Positions 34,393 through 42,266 of a DNA stretch of 64,000 nt are shown here, piece by piece. The translations under genes were made by a program, and so were the position numbers. How positions within the stretch are numbered: the stretch's first letter is position 1; the number at the start of each line of letters is the position of its first letter. The stretch is from Shimia abyssi (GTDB taxonomy: Bacteria; Pseudomonadota; Alphaproteobacteria; Rhodobacterales; Rhodobacteraceae). The stretch lies in NCBI RefSeq assembly GCF_003014475.1, contig NZ_PYGJ01000003.1, forward strand, positions 310,001 through 374,000, given 5' to 3'. The notes beneath the pieces were generated by a model. The model did not search any database. It was not told the DNA's origin and saw only the letters and a list, made by a program, of their open reading frames with translations.

Positions 34393-34788
34393 ATGATGAT
34401 GGTGCTGATCGCGCAGTGGAATGCTGAGATGGATGGCGCACGGGCAGACACCGAGTTTGCGGCGGTGCGCCCGGCTGATATTCGTGTATTTGCCCAGCTG
34501 CGCGGGCGGGATATCAAACTATCAGACATTCACCGCGAAATGGGGTTCTCGCGTCAGGCGGCGCAACAGGCGGTGGATCGGTTAGTGTCCCAGGATATGC
34601 TGACGGTCAGTTCGGTACCGGGCAGTAAACGTGATAAGGTGGTGTCGATTACCGAAAAGGGCCAGCGCTGGCGCACGATTGCGGCCAGCCAGATCCGTCG
34701 GATCGAAGCACGCATTGCGGATGCGCTAGGGGAATGTGGCAAGGAAGAGCTGCGGCAAGGTCTGATCACATTGATGAAACAGTCCTGA
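34393..34788 (+). CDS. MarR-family regulator
   Basis: A winged-helix protein of about 131 residues from this start. HTH and wing lie in KLSDIHREMGFSRQAAQQAVDRLVSQDMLTVSS and PGSKRDKVVSITEKGQ. The start is uncertain: ATG 34306 and GTG 34345 give longer forms that would overlap the operators. From 34393 three ATGs in a row occur behind AAGGG, the third being best spaced. MarR proteins bind phenolic or metal effectors and repress divergent neighbours, here the multicopper oxidase. Confidence 0.8.
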   Translation: MMMVLIAQWNAEMDGARADTEFAAVRPADIRVFAQLRGRDIKLSDIHREMGFSRQAAQQAVDRLVSQDMLTVSSVPGSKRDKVVSITEKGQRWRTIAASQIRRIEARIADALGECGKEELRQGLITLMKQS

Positions 34789-34796
34789 CTTCGGAC

Positions 34797-35333
34797 TCAG
34801 GCAGCCATGTTGACGATTTTGCTGACGGATTGGCCCAGGTTGGCCGCACTGTAAGTCGCGCGTAAAGGTCGGCTTGTGACGTCGACCTCGCGCTTGATCC
34901 AGCTGTGAATTTCCATTTGTTTCAGGGCGAGCGACAGGGACCTGTCGGTGATCGCGCCCAGATCATGTTTTATCTGGCCAAAGAGTTTTGGAGAATGCGT
35001 GACCGAAAGAATTGGAACCGTCCAATTCTTGCGCAGCAATGCGAACGCTTTTTCGCCCGGCGCGAGTGCTACAATATCATGCGCGATTTTTGCATAATGC
35101 GCGCCCTTTACTGTCAGACGAAACTCCGGGCGCAATGGGTGGCCGTGACCGGGGTTTCGTTCCAGCAACTGCAATTCGATGAGGTGTTGTAAGCTGGCCC
35201 CAAACGATGTGCGTCCGGCGGCGGTTGCCGCAAGCAAAGGGGCCTGTCGTCCGGCTACACCTGTGTGAAGTAGCGCCAGAATTTTTAGCGACCATGCGCG
35301 CGACGTCAGGTTGACAAGCAGATTAATGTCCAT
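34797..35333 (-). CDS. HxlR-like winged-helix regulator
   Basis: A 178-residue protein. Its first half (RAWSLKILALLHTGVAGRQAP) and second half (LLRKNWTVPILSVTHSPKLFGQIKHDL) each contain an HxlR-type winged-helix pattern, with a duplicated appearance. No effector domain is seen. It is divergent from a VOC gene and the short gap holds a TATAG/CTATA palindrome, suggesting autoregulation and control of the VOC gene. Confidence 0.75.
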   Translation of the reverse strand: MDINLLVNLTSRAWSLKILALLHTGVAGRQAPLLAATAAGRTSFGASLQHLIELQLLERNPGHGHPLRPEFRLTVKGAHYAKIAHDIVALAPGEKAFALLRKNWTVPILSVTHSPKLFGQIKHDLGAITDRSLSLALKQMEIHSWIKREVDVTSRPLRATYSAANLGQSVSKIVNMAA

Positions 35334-35337
35334 AAAG

Positions 35338-35350
35338 TATAGTAACTATA
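35338..35350. promoter_or_regulatory. Near-palindrome TATAGTAACTATA between the HxlR-like and VOC genes
   Basis: Two TATAG half-sites around a central TAA in the 38-nt gap between divergent genes. Its position overlaps where promoter elements should lie. Confidence 0.5.
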
Positions 35351-35371
35351 TTTTTGAAAAGGAAAAGCGTG

Positions 35372-35749
35372 ATGTCTGTCGTTTCACTGGAAAATACGAT
35401 CACTTTAGCCATTTCTGTTAAGGATCGGCACGCAAGTGCGAATTGGTACAGTGAAATGTTGGGGTTTGAGGTGCTGCACCACTTTGATGAGGCGGGTTGG
35501 AGTGAAATGCTCACCAAGACAGCGGGCGTTACTTTGGGGCTGGGCGAGCAGGTCGAGCCGACACCGGGCAATTCGGTGCCTGTCTTTGGGATTGGTGACA
35601 TCGCAACGGCGCGGCGCGATTTGGAGGCAGCTGGTGTCAAGTTTGACGGGGAAACAGAAACCGTAGAAGGCATGGTCAGTACCGCGACGTTTTTTGATCC
35701 TGACGGGAACGCCATGATGCTGGCGCAGGATTTGTCGGGGGGCACCTGA
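35372..35749 (+). CDS. VOC family protein
   Basis: A 125-residue glyoxalase/bleomycin-resistance fold protein: NTITLAISVKDRHASANWYSEMLGF, then a second half ending SGGT, with GMVSTATFFDPDGNAMMLAQ carrying the metal Glu/Gln position. Start ATG 35372 has AAAAGG before it; an upstream TTG at 35354 is weaker. Substrate unknown. Likely regulated by the adjacent HxlR-like protein. Confidence 0.85.
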   Translation: MSVVSLENTITLAISVKDRHASANWYSEMLGFEVLHHFDEAGWSEMLTKTAGVTLGLGEQVEPTPGNSVPVFGIGDIATARRDLEAAGVKFDGETETVEGMVSTATFFDPDGNAMMLAQDLSGGT

Positions 35750-35816
35750 CCCAAACTTTCGGCGATCTGGAGCGAGCAGTTAAGGGCGCTCTGATCGCAA
35801 TGCTGCGTTAGGCCAC

Positions 35817-35853
35817 AAGAAAAACCGGTGCGTAGAGCGGCACCGGTTTTTCT
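35817..35853. terminator. Bidirectional terminator between the VOC gene and the Rap1a-like gene
   Basis: AAAAACCGGTGC-GTAGAGCG-GCACCGGTTTTT, a strong stem with A/T tracts on both sides, positioned between converging genes. Confidence 0.9.
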
Positions 35854-35868
35854 AGAATATTTGAAACC

Positions 35869-36225
35869 CTAGTTACAGGGAAACGCCTCTTTCATGGTTT
35901 CCATTAGTGCCTCTGACGCATGCATCTCGCGGCGAGGGCTGAAATCCTGATGCACCCAACGCATGAAGGCCCAGCGAACCTCGTCCGGGGTGTTTTGTTC
36001 TGGGGGACAAATCATGCTGCCAGCTCCGGCGTTTCCGGTGGCCTTGAGAGCTGCGACAAAACCGTTGATGTATTGTTCGCACTCTGTCTCGGCGGCTTCG
36101 CCCCAGCGGGCAGAATTATCGGCCTCCTGACAGGGCGACATCAGGTCCATCGCCTTGTAATTGTCTGCCTGAGCCGCGCCAGTAATTCCGGCTGTAGCGA
36201 TGGCAGCGATGAGAACTGAACGCAT
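35869..36225 (-). CDS. Secreted Rap1a/Tai-family-like small protein
   Basis: A 118-residue protein with a signal peptide (hydrophobic residues 3-19, cut near AQA). Pattern: Cys at residue 32, TECEQYINGFVAALK, MICPPEQNTPDEV, FMRWVHQDF..., and C-terminal EAFPCN. This spacing (C...C-x2-Y-I-x-G...C-P...A-F-P-C) resembles the Rap1a/Tai domain, best known as a T6SS immunity fold. No effector or T6SS gene is nearby. It lies 60 nt after the dodecahaem cytochrome gene on the same strand, with AGAGGAG before it, so a role with that cytochrome is more likely here. Confidence 0.7.
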   Translation of the reverse strand: MRSVLIAAIATAGITGAAQADNYKAMDLMSPCQEADNSARWGEAAETECEQYINGFVAALKATGNAGAGSMICPPEQNTPDEVRWAFMRWVHQDFSPRREMHASEALMETMKEAFPCN

Positions 36226-36285
36226 TGTTCTACTCCTCTGGTGAAAGGGTGCGGCCCGACCAGAAAGGCCGGGCCGGCGTGTGGC

Positions 36286-38640
36286 TTAATCGACGGCCTG
36301 TTCGGCAGCGTAGGCACGTAGAGCGGCGTCCATGACGGCTTTGTGCTTATCGTTGGTCACAAAGTCGTCCTTGTTCACCTTGGCCCAGAGCTCTTCGTCA
36401 GCCATATTCTGGTGACAACCCATACACAGGCCGGTGCGTTCGATGCGCTCGCGCATTTCCTGCGGCAGCGGGCCGGTAAGATCCCAGTGGGAGCCAACCG
36501 AGACCAGCTGTTTGCCGTCCTCGGTCACGATCCGGCTGAGGTCATGATCAAGGCTTGGGATCGCCTGAGACTGAATTTTGGTCTGCTGAGGGATCAGCTG
36601 GCCGTCTTCAGTTTTCAGATCGATCGTAAAGCCTTTGTCGTAGCCTTGCAGGAAGCGACCACCGCTGATGCCGTACCCAAGTGCCTTAGGATTATCATGG
36701 CAGCTTTCGCAGGTGCGGGCCTCGCGACCAGCAGTGTGGGGCTGCACAGCAGCATGTTCGGTCCCTTTGGTCCCTCCGGCGTCCGGTGTCATCCAGGTTT
36801 CGTTCTGAACAATCGTGTTGCCGTCTTTGTCGATCACCGTGGTGATGACCTGGCAACCCGGCATGAGCGGCGAAACGCGACCCTCACCGTTGATGCCCAG
36901 TGTGGGCTCTTCCCAGCGCAGATAGCTGCGTGTTTCAGAGACCTTGCCGGGGCTTGTCAAACCGTTTGTCCCAAGTCCTGCATCCGCCGTAAGACCATCT
37001 TCGCCGCGCGAGTTGGCGTTGGTGATCCAGTCGACATCTGTCTTGCCTTCGGAATAGTCCACCGTCACGTGACAGCCATAGCACTGTGGTGCCCAGTCAG
37101 CGTGGCAAGCATAACATTCCATGCTTTCCATGTGCTGGCTGACCGAAGCCATGGCGACCTTGGCATTGGGTGATTTCCATGTTCCGTCTGTCGCAATTTG
37201 CTTTAGAACAGGGACTTCGAAATCCAGTCCGCTGGCCGAGTGCATGATGACCTTGGTGCCCGATTTCACAACGTTGCCAAACGGGTTGCCGCGGGTGGTC
37301 AGCAGATAGCCGTCCTGTGCGTCGTATTCGTAGGCAAAATATTGTTCGTCGGTCAGATCTTCGGTCAGGCCCCGGGCCGTATTGTCCGCCAGTTCGGTTC
37401 CGAACTCTTCTCCATAACCAATAGGCAGATCCCAAGGGAATTTGGAGACGGTGCCGTGACAGTCTTCACACTCGATTTCCACCTGAGCCAGCGTGGTGCC
37501 GGGCAAGTTACCATCGCCATGCATGTCAATGGTTGTGTGACAGTCCTGACAGAGCAGGCCACCTTGGGGGTTCTCTGGGCGCGACTCGGTCGAGTGGTGC
37601 AGGTCTTCCTTGATGTAGAGGTAGTTCTTGGTGTGAAGTTTCGGCTGTTTGCCGCCCTTTTCATCGTAAGGAGAGCCATACGGGAATTCCATGATGCCCT
37701 GATAGCTGACGCCAATCCGCTTGCCGCGGTTGTGGCAGCTGACGCAGGATTCAGTTGGAATACCGGAATACTCGATGTCACCATGTTTGACCTTGGATTT
37801 CCGGGTTGCCTGCAATTGATGTGTCAGCAGTTTTCCGGGTTGTTCCTTGGAAATGGTGGGGTCGCCGCCTTCGTAAAGACCTTCGTTCGAGTATGGCACG
37901 TGGCACGATGAACAGCCGGCGCCGCGATAGTCACCGCGTTTCTCACGACCGTTCACACCCACGTGGCAGCGCTGACACTGCTGGCGTGAATAGGTGATAC
38001 CGGCGAGATTGGGGTGTTCGGAAATCGCGTCCACATCCACTTCAGGTACCTGCTCCATGGAGTCAGGGATCTGATCTGGATGGGCTTCAGCATAGGCTGT
38101 CATGTATTCTTTGTACTTTTCGGTACCAACAGAAGGTGTTTTGCCGTCTTCGTCGACGAGGTCATAGTTGCCGTAAACAGCGCGCCGTGTGTCAATGACA
38201 CCCCAGCTCCACAGGTTGCCCTGTAGTTTGCCTGCCTCGGTGTTCATCAAAGAGAGCGTTAGTCTCTCGGCGTAGCCATCGTGACACTGACCACAGGCCT
38301 TCTCGGCCACCGGAAGCGCGCCCGGATCGGGGTAGAACGTGTGGGGGCCACCGGCCTCGGTCAATTCGGGATGCGCTCCTGCGTGCGCCTCTTCTTTTGT
38401 CAATCCGGCGGCATTGCCGCCGTGACAGACCACGCAGCCGCCCGGATCACCGTAATCCGGGCCCATGCTGACGATGGTTTCCATCATCACCCCCTGGGTG
38501 AAGTCCTCGATCCCTTCGTGACAGGAAAGGCAACCCTTTTCCTGAGCGACGGCGGGGTCGACGGTTTCGGGCACGCCTTGGGCGTTGGCGATGCCGACAA
38601 GCCCAATCGTGACCAAAGTTGCGTACATTAAGTGTTTCAC
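36286..38640 (-). CDS. Periplasmic dodecahaem c-type cytochrome (12 CXXCH)
   Basis: A 784-residue protein with a signal peptide (residues 1-20, processing before QGV) and no other membrane segment. CXXCH motifs begin at residues 37, 69, 116, 222, 243, 299, 364, 391, 509, 520, 644 and 739; motifs nine and ten are six residues apart. Only one additional Cys (596) exists and no CXXCK or CX15CH motif, so every haem site is canonical. The start is GTG with GGAGGAG about 9 nt upstream. It is larger than octahaem hydroxylamine or tetrathionate enzymes; I could not name the family. Neighbours are a Rap1a-like protein, an FNR-type regulator and a CcmFHI set. A function as a multihaem reductase or electron-transfer hub is inferred. 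Confidence 0.9.
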   Translation of the reverse strand: MKHLMYATLVTIGLVGIANAQGVPETVDPAVAQEKGCLSCHEGIEDFTQGVMMETIVSMGPDYGDPGGCVVCHGGNAAGLTKEEAHAGAHPELTEAGGPHTFYPDPGALPVAEKACGQCHDGYAERLTLSLMNTEAGKLQGNLWSWGVIDTRRAVYGNYDLVDEDGKTPSVGTEKYKEYMTAYAEAHPDQIPDSMEQVPEVDVDAISEHPNLAGITYSRQQCQRCHVGVNGREKRGDYRGAGCSSCHVPYSNEGLYEGGDPTISKEQPGKLLTHQLQATRKSKVKHGDIEYSGIPTESCVSCHNRGKRIGVSYQGIMEFPYGSPYDEKGGKQPKLHTKNYLYIKEDLHHSTESRPENPQGGLLCQDCHTTIDMHGDGNLPGTTLAQVEIECEDCHGTVSKFPWDLPIGYGEEFGTELADNTARGLTEDLTDEQYFAYEYDAQDGYLLTTRGNPFGNVVKSGTKVIMHSASGLDFEVPVLKQIATDGTWKSPNAKVAMASVSQHMESMECYACHADWAPQCYGCHVTVDYSEGKTDVDWITNANSRGEDGLTADAGLGTNGLTSPGKVSETRSYLRWEEPTLGINGEGRVSPLMPGCQVITTVIDKDGNTIVQNETWMTPDAGGTKGTEHAAVQPHTAGREARTCESCHDNPKALGYGISGGRFLQGYDKGFTIDLKTEDGQLIPQQTKIQSQAIPSLDHDLSRIVTEDGKQLVSVGSHWDLTGPLPQEMRERIERTGLCMGCHQNMADEELWAKVNKDDFVTNDKHKAVMDAALRAYAAEQAVD

Positions 38641-39041
38641 TTGGAATCACTCCTCCGTTTTAACCGTCGTGGTTATGGAGGAATCTTAGCGAGGGGGGGT
38701 GGTCGGCTTCCCTGACAAAAGTCAGGTTTGATCACTTTGACCTCACGCATACCGGTGATTTGTAGGGGAATTCAGGCGCCGATGTGTCAGATGTTGTCCA
38801 TCTGATCGAAACGATCGTTCATCATGATTCAAATCAAAGATGTGTGCGCTTGACTGGAATATGCTGACTTCATCGCGTTTCTGGAGAACGTAGCTTCACT
38901 CATACGCCAATTCGCCCAATTCGCCCGGGGCGATCTCAGGGCAGTTATGTCTTGGGCTCGGCATTGTGTGGCTAAGCTTTGTTCAGAAGAGCTTGAACCA
39001 AGGAGCTAATTCAAGGTGGCTCGATAGGGAGAGTACCGCTG
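38641..39041. other. 400-nt divergent control region between the cytochrome and FNR-type genes
   Basis: Contains the FNR-like box at 38824-38837 and a strong ribosome-binding site for the cytochrome (GGAGGAG on the minus strand, near 38650). No coding frame is convincing. Promoter -10 elements could not be assigned with confidence. Confidence 0.55.
38824..38837 (-). promoter_or_regulatory. FNR/CRP-type box, TTGATTTGAATCAT on the minus strand
   Basis: Nine of ten consensus bases of TTGAT-N4-ATCAA are present. It lies between the divergent cytochrome and fnr-like genes, 184 nt from the former and 205 nt from the latter. Confidence 0.65.
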
Positions 39042-39815
39042 ATGTATGATGTCGCCGGAGCCAAAAAGGCCGTGCCAGCACCAGACTCGGGTTTGTGCGA
39101 CGGGTGTAGGCAGGGGGTGTGTGCGCTCAGTCATCTGCAAAAAGACTTGCCCGATCGCCGCTTTATCAACCTTGCAAAAGGTGGGCGGCTGGAAGCCACC
39201 GGCCCGTATGACTGTATGCAATTCTGGATTGTAACCAAGGGCACGGCGGCCAGTTGTACAACCTTTGCCGACGGGCGACGCCAGATTGTGGGGATCGAAT
39301 ATACCGGTGATGTGGTGTGCGGGTTGATGTCAGCGCCCAGCACGCAACACTGGCTGGAGGCGCTGGAAGAATGTGAGGTCTGCCAATTTGACCTGACGCG
39401 ACGTGCCAATGCCCTGCGCCATGATCCCGAGTTTCTGGCCGCTACGTTCGCCATTGTGCACCGTCGGCTGACTGTCTCGCAGGATCGCATTTCGATGCTG
39501 GGGCGGCTGGACAGCCAAGAACGGGTACTTCTTTTTCTGGCGGAACTGGTGCAGCGACACACAGCATTAGACCCGATGGCACCTGTTACTGCACTGAGTA
39601 TGTCACGCGAAGATATTGCTGATTATCTCGGCCTCAATGCCGAGACCGTGTCGCGCGTCCTGACCAGGATCAAGAAATCGGGATTGGTGAAATTCCTGAA
39701 CCGTACCGAATATGTCATGCCTGATTTTGAAGCCGTTCGCCGCCGTGTTCCCGTCGAAATTCCAATGCCGCATGGCGCCTGCAATGCGCGCATTCTGATG
39801 GAGGCCTTCAAATGA
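39042..39815 (+). CDS. FNR-type Crp/Fnr regulator with [4Fe-4S] cysteine pattern
   Basis: A 257-residue protein. N-terminal CDGCRQGVC places Cys at 19, 22 and 27; Cys 114 (in LEALEECEVCQFDL) aligns with the fourth FNR ligand (Cys 122 of E. coli FNR). The cNMP-like beta-roll follows, then the HTH SMSREDIADYLGLNAETVSR, whose E-x-x-S-R matches the FNR recognition helix for TTGAT. An oxygen-sensing activator is the likely role. It overlaps the CcmF-like gene by 4 nt (ATGA), an unusual coupling of regulator and haem lyase. Confidence 0.9.
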   Translation: MYDVAGAKKAVPAPDSGLCDGCRQGVCALSHLQKDLPDRRFINLAKGGRLEATGPYDCMQFWIVTKGTAASCTTFADGRRQIVGIEYTGDVVCGLMSAPSTQHWLEALEECEVCQFDLTRRANALRHDPEFLAATFAIVHRRLTVSQDRISMLGRLDSQERVLLFLAELVQRHTALDPMAPVTALSMSREDIADYLGLNAETVSRVLTRIKKSGLVKFLNRTEYVMPDFEAVRRRVPVEIPMPHGACNARILMEAFK

Positions 39816-41791
39816 TCGTCGAACTTGGACATTTTGCGCTGTGCCTGGCGCTGGCGGCTGCGATTGTTCAGTCGGTTGTACCGCTGGTGGGGGCCTTGCG
39901 TGGCTCAGCGTCTGGAATGCGGGTGGCGGACACGGCGGCTCAAGTGCAGTTTCTGGGCGCGGCGGGGGCCTTTGCTGCGCTGACTTATGGCTTTGTTGTT
40001 TCAGACTTTTCCCTCAGGGTTGTGGCGCTGAATTCGCATTCGGCGAAGCCGATGCTTTACAAAGTGACGGGAGTTTGGGCCAACCACGAAGGCTCGATGC
40101 TGCTTTGGGTGGTGATGCTGGCGCTGTTTGGGGTGATGATCTCGGTCTTTGGCAAGATGATCCACACTCCGGTCCGTGCAATTGTGCTGGCCGTGCAAGC
40201 GATGATCGGGGTGGGCTTTTACCTGTTCATTTTGCTCACTTCGAACCCGTTTGACCGTTTGCCGATGCCACCTTTGGACGGGCAGGGCATGAACCCTTTG
40301 TTGCAGGATCCCGGTGTCGCGTTTCACCCGCCGCTGCTTTATCTGGGCTATGTCGGTTTTTCGACAGCGTTTAGTTTTGCAGTAGCGGCGTTAATTACCG
40401 GCCGGATTGATCCAGCATGGGCGCGCTGGATGCGGCCTTGGGTGCTGATTGCGTGGTCGGGCCTGACCGCTGGCATCGCGCTGGGGTCTTGGTGGGCCTA
40501 TTATGAGCTGGGCTGGGGTGGGTTCTGGTTCTGGGATCCAGTTGAAAATGCGTCCTTTATGCCGTGGTTAATTGGCACGGCGCTGCTGCACTCGGCCATT
40601 GTTGTGGAAAAGCGGAACGCCTTGCTGACATGGACAATATTGCTCGCGATCCTGACGTTCTCACTCTCTTTGATTGGCACGTTCCTTGTACGTTCGGGTA
40701 TCCTGACATCTGTACATGCCTTTGCGACCGATCCCGAGCGTGGTGCCTTTATCCTCTTGTTGCTGTTCCTTGCCATTGGCGGCGCTTTGACGTTGTTTGC
40801 ATGGCGCGCAAACAAGATTGGCGAGGGTGGCGTTTTTGCGCTCTGGTCGCGAGAGACTGGTCTGTTGGTGAACAACCTTTTGCTAACTGCGGCCTGTGGT
40901 GTCGTGTTTGTCGGTACTCTTTATCCGCTTGCTCTGGAGATGGTAACAGGCGACAAGATCACCGTGGGCGCGCCCTATTTCAACCAGACATTCCTGCCGA
41001 TATTTGCCTTCACCATGCTGGCGGCATCTGTGGGCCCGTTCCTGAGCTGGAAACGGGCGCGCAAGGACGTCGTGTTGCGCCGATTGGTAGTGACATTGGC
41101 TGTCTCTGTATCGGGTACGCTTAGTATGAGTTTTGTTTGGCTGGGTTTTGATGCCGTCGGTCTGTTTGGCGTTTTTGTCGCCGTATTCCTTTTGGTGGCG
41201 ACGCTACAGGATCTGGCCGGGCGCATTGGGTTGCCGGGTGTTCCGGCGTCGGTCGCGCTACGTCGGTTGATGGGGCTGCCACGGTCAGCATGGGGCCTGT
41301 ATTTGGGGCACACTGGGGTGGCGATTGCGGCGGCGGGTGTCGTCGTTGTGTCGATCTGGAGTTCCGAAGTGATCCTGACCGTGAAAAAGGGCGAACCGGT
41401 GCGGGTTGGCCCCTATGATTACACGCTCATGGATATCGAAAACACGACCGGGCCGAATTACCAGACCTCAATTGCATCCGTGCACGTATCGAAAAAAGGA
41501 GAGGCGCTAACGGTCCTTTTTCCAGAGCGGCGCTGGTATCCGGTAGAGCAAAAACCCACGACAGAGGCTGGCATAGAAACCCGATGGCACGGCGACTTGT
41601 ACGCGGTGCTGGGTGACCCGAACGGGCAGGGCGGATTTGTGGTTCGCTACTATTACAACCCTGGCGTGCCGTGGATGTGGTTGGGGGCGGTTTTGATGTC
41701 GCTTGCGGCACTGATCTCGCTGGCGGATCGCCGGTTGCGAATAGGGGCACCAGGCGGGCGCAAGCTGCCTATGCCTCAGCCTGCAGAATAA
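39812..41791 (+). CDS. CcmF/NrfE-type haem lyase membrane subunit
   Basis: A 659-residue polytopic membrane protein. It contains the WWD-like block GWGGFWFWDPVENASFMPWL (about residues 234-253), and other conserved segments KVTGVWANHEGSMLLWV and LLLTAACGVVFVGTLYPL. It loads haem from CcmE onto apocytochromes c in the periplasm with CcmH and CcmI. Being first in an fnr-ccmF-ccmH-ccmI run lacking ccmE it resembles NrfE rather than the general Ccm locus. Whether another copy exists elsewhere cannot be seen here. Confidence 0.92.
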   Translation: MIVELGHFALCLALAAAIVQSVVPLVGALRGSASGMRVADTAAQVQFLGAAGAFAALTYGFVVSDFSLRVVALNSHSAKPMLYKVTGVWANHEGSMLLWVVMLALFGVMISVFGKMIHTPVRAIVLAVQAMIGVGFYLFILLTSNPFDRLPMPPLDGQGMNPLLQDPGVAFHPPLLYLGYVGFSTAFSFAVAALITGRIDPAWARWMRPWVLIAWSGLTAGIALGSWWAYYELGWGGFWFWDPVENASFMPWLIGTALLHSAIVVEKRNALLTWTILLAILTFSLSLIGTFLVRSGILTSVHAFATDPERGAFILLLLFLAIGGALTLFAWRANKIGEGGVFALWSRETGLLVNNLLLTAACGVVFVGTLYPLALEMVTGDKITVGAPYFNQTFLPIFAFTMLAASVGPFLSWKRARKDVVLRRLVVTLAVSVSGTLSMSFVWLGFDAVGLFGVFVAVFLLVATLQDLAGRIGLPGVPASVALRRLMGLPRSAWGLYLGHTGVAIAAAGVVVVSIWSSEVILTVKKGEPVRVGPYDYTLMDIENTTGPNYQTSIASVHVSKKGEALTVLFPERRWYPVEQKPTTEAGIETRWHGDLYAVLGDPNGQGGFVVRYYYNPGVPWMWLGAVLMSLAALISLADRRLRIGAPGGRKLPMPQPAE

Positions 41792-41801
41792 GGAGAGCGT
41801 T

Positions 41802-42266
41802 ATGCGATTGATCCTGAGCGCCATTTTTGCGTTATTGGTCGCGATGCCTGTCTGGGCGGTTGATGCAGATGAAATGTTTGCAGATCCCGCACTGGAAGAA
41901 CGCGCACGCGAGGTCGGCCGACAGCTCCGTTGCCTGAAATGCCGCAATCAATCGATTTTTGACAGTAACGCCGGGATCGCCAAGGACCTGAGGGTGGCCG
42001 TGCGAGACCGTATGGTTGCGGGCGACAGCGATCAGGAGATCCTCGAATATGTGAGGGTGCGCTTTGGCGACTATGTGCTGATGAAGCCACCAGTTGAGGG
42101 GCATACCTATCTGTTGTGGATGACCCCAGTGGTTCTGATGCTGCTCGCCGGTGTCGGGTTTGCCGGGTACATGCGTGGCCGCTCGAGCGCGTGTGCAGAT
42201 CACACGCTGAGCGACACAGACCGCGCCGAGGCGCAACGCATTCTGAAAGAAGGAGGGGCTTCATGA
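41802..42266 (+). CDS. CcmH/NrfF-type thiol-disulfide haem lyase subunit
   Basis: A 154-residue protein: signal peptide, then the redox motif LRCLKCRNQSIFDSNAGIAK (LRCxxC), then DLRVAVRDRMVAGDSDQEILEYV and a C-terminal TM segment (about 107-124). It keeps CXXCH thiols reduced for haem attachment. AGGAG precedes the ATG, 10 nt after ccmF. The stop overlaps the next gene (ATGA). Confidence 0.93.
   Translation: MRLILSAIFALLVAMPVWAVDADEMFADPALEERAREVGRQLRCLKCRNQSIFDSNAGIAKDLRVAVRDRMVAGDSDQEILEYVRVRFGDYVLMKPPVEGHTYLLWMTPVVLMLLAGVGFAGYMRGRSSACADHTLSDTDRAEAQRILKEGGAS

Noticed and set aside
35869-36225. T6SS immunity protein
   Set aside because: No T6SS, effector or VgrG gene is in the window; only the cysteine pattern resembles Rap1a/Tai.
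36286-38640. CX15CH or CXXCK special haem site in the dodecahaem cytochrome
   Set aside because: All twelve sites are CXXCH; the only spare Cys (596) is not followed by a suitable CH, so MccA/NrfA-like ligation is not supported.
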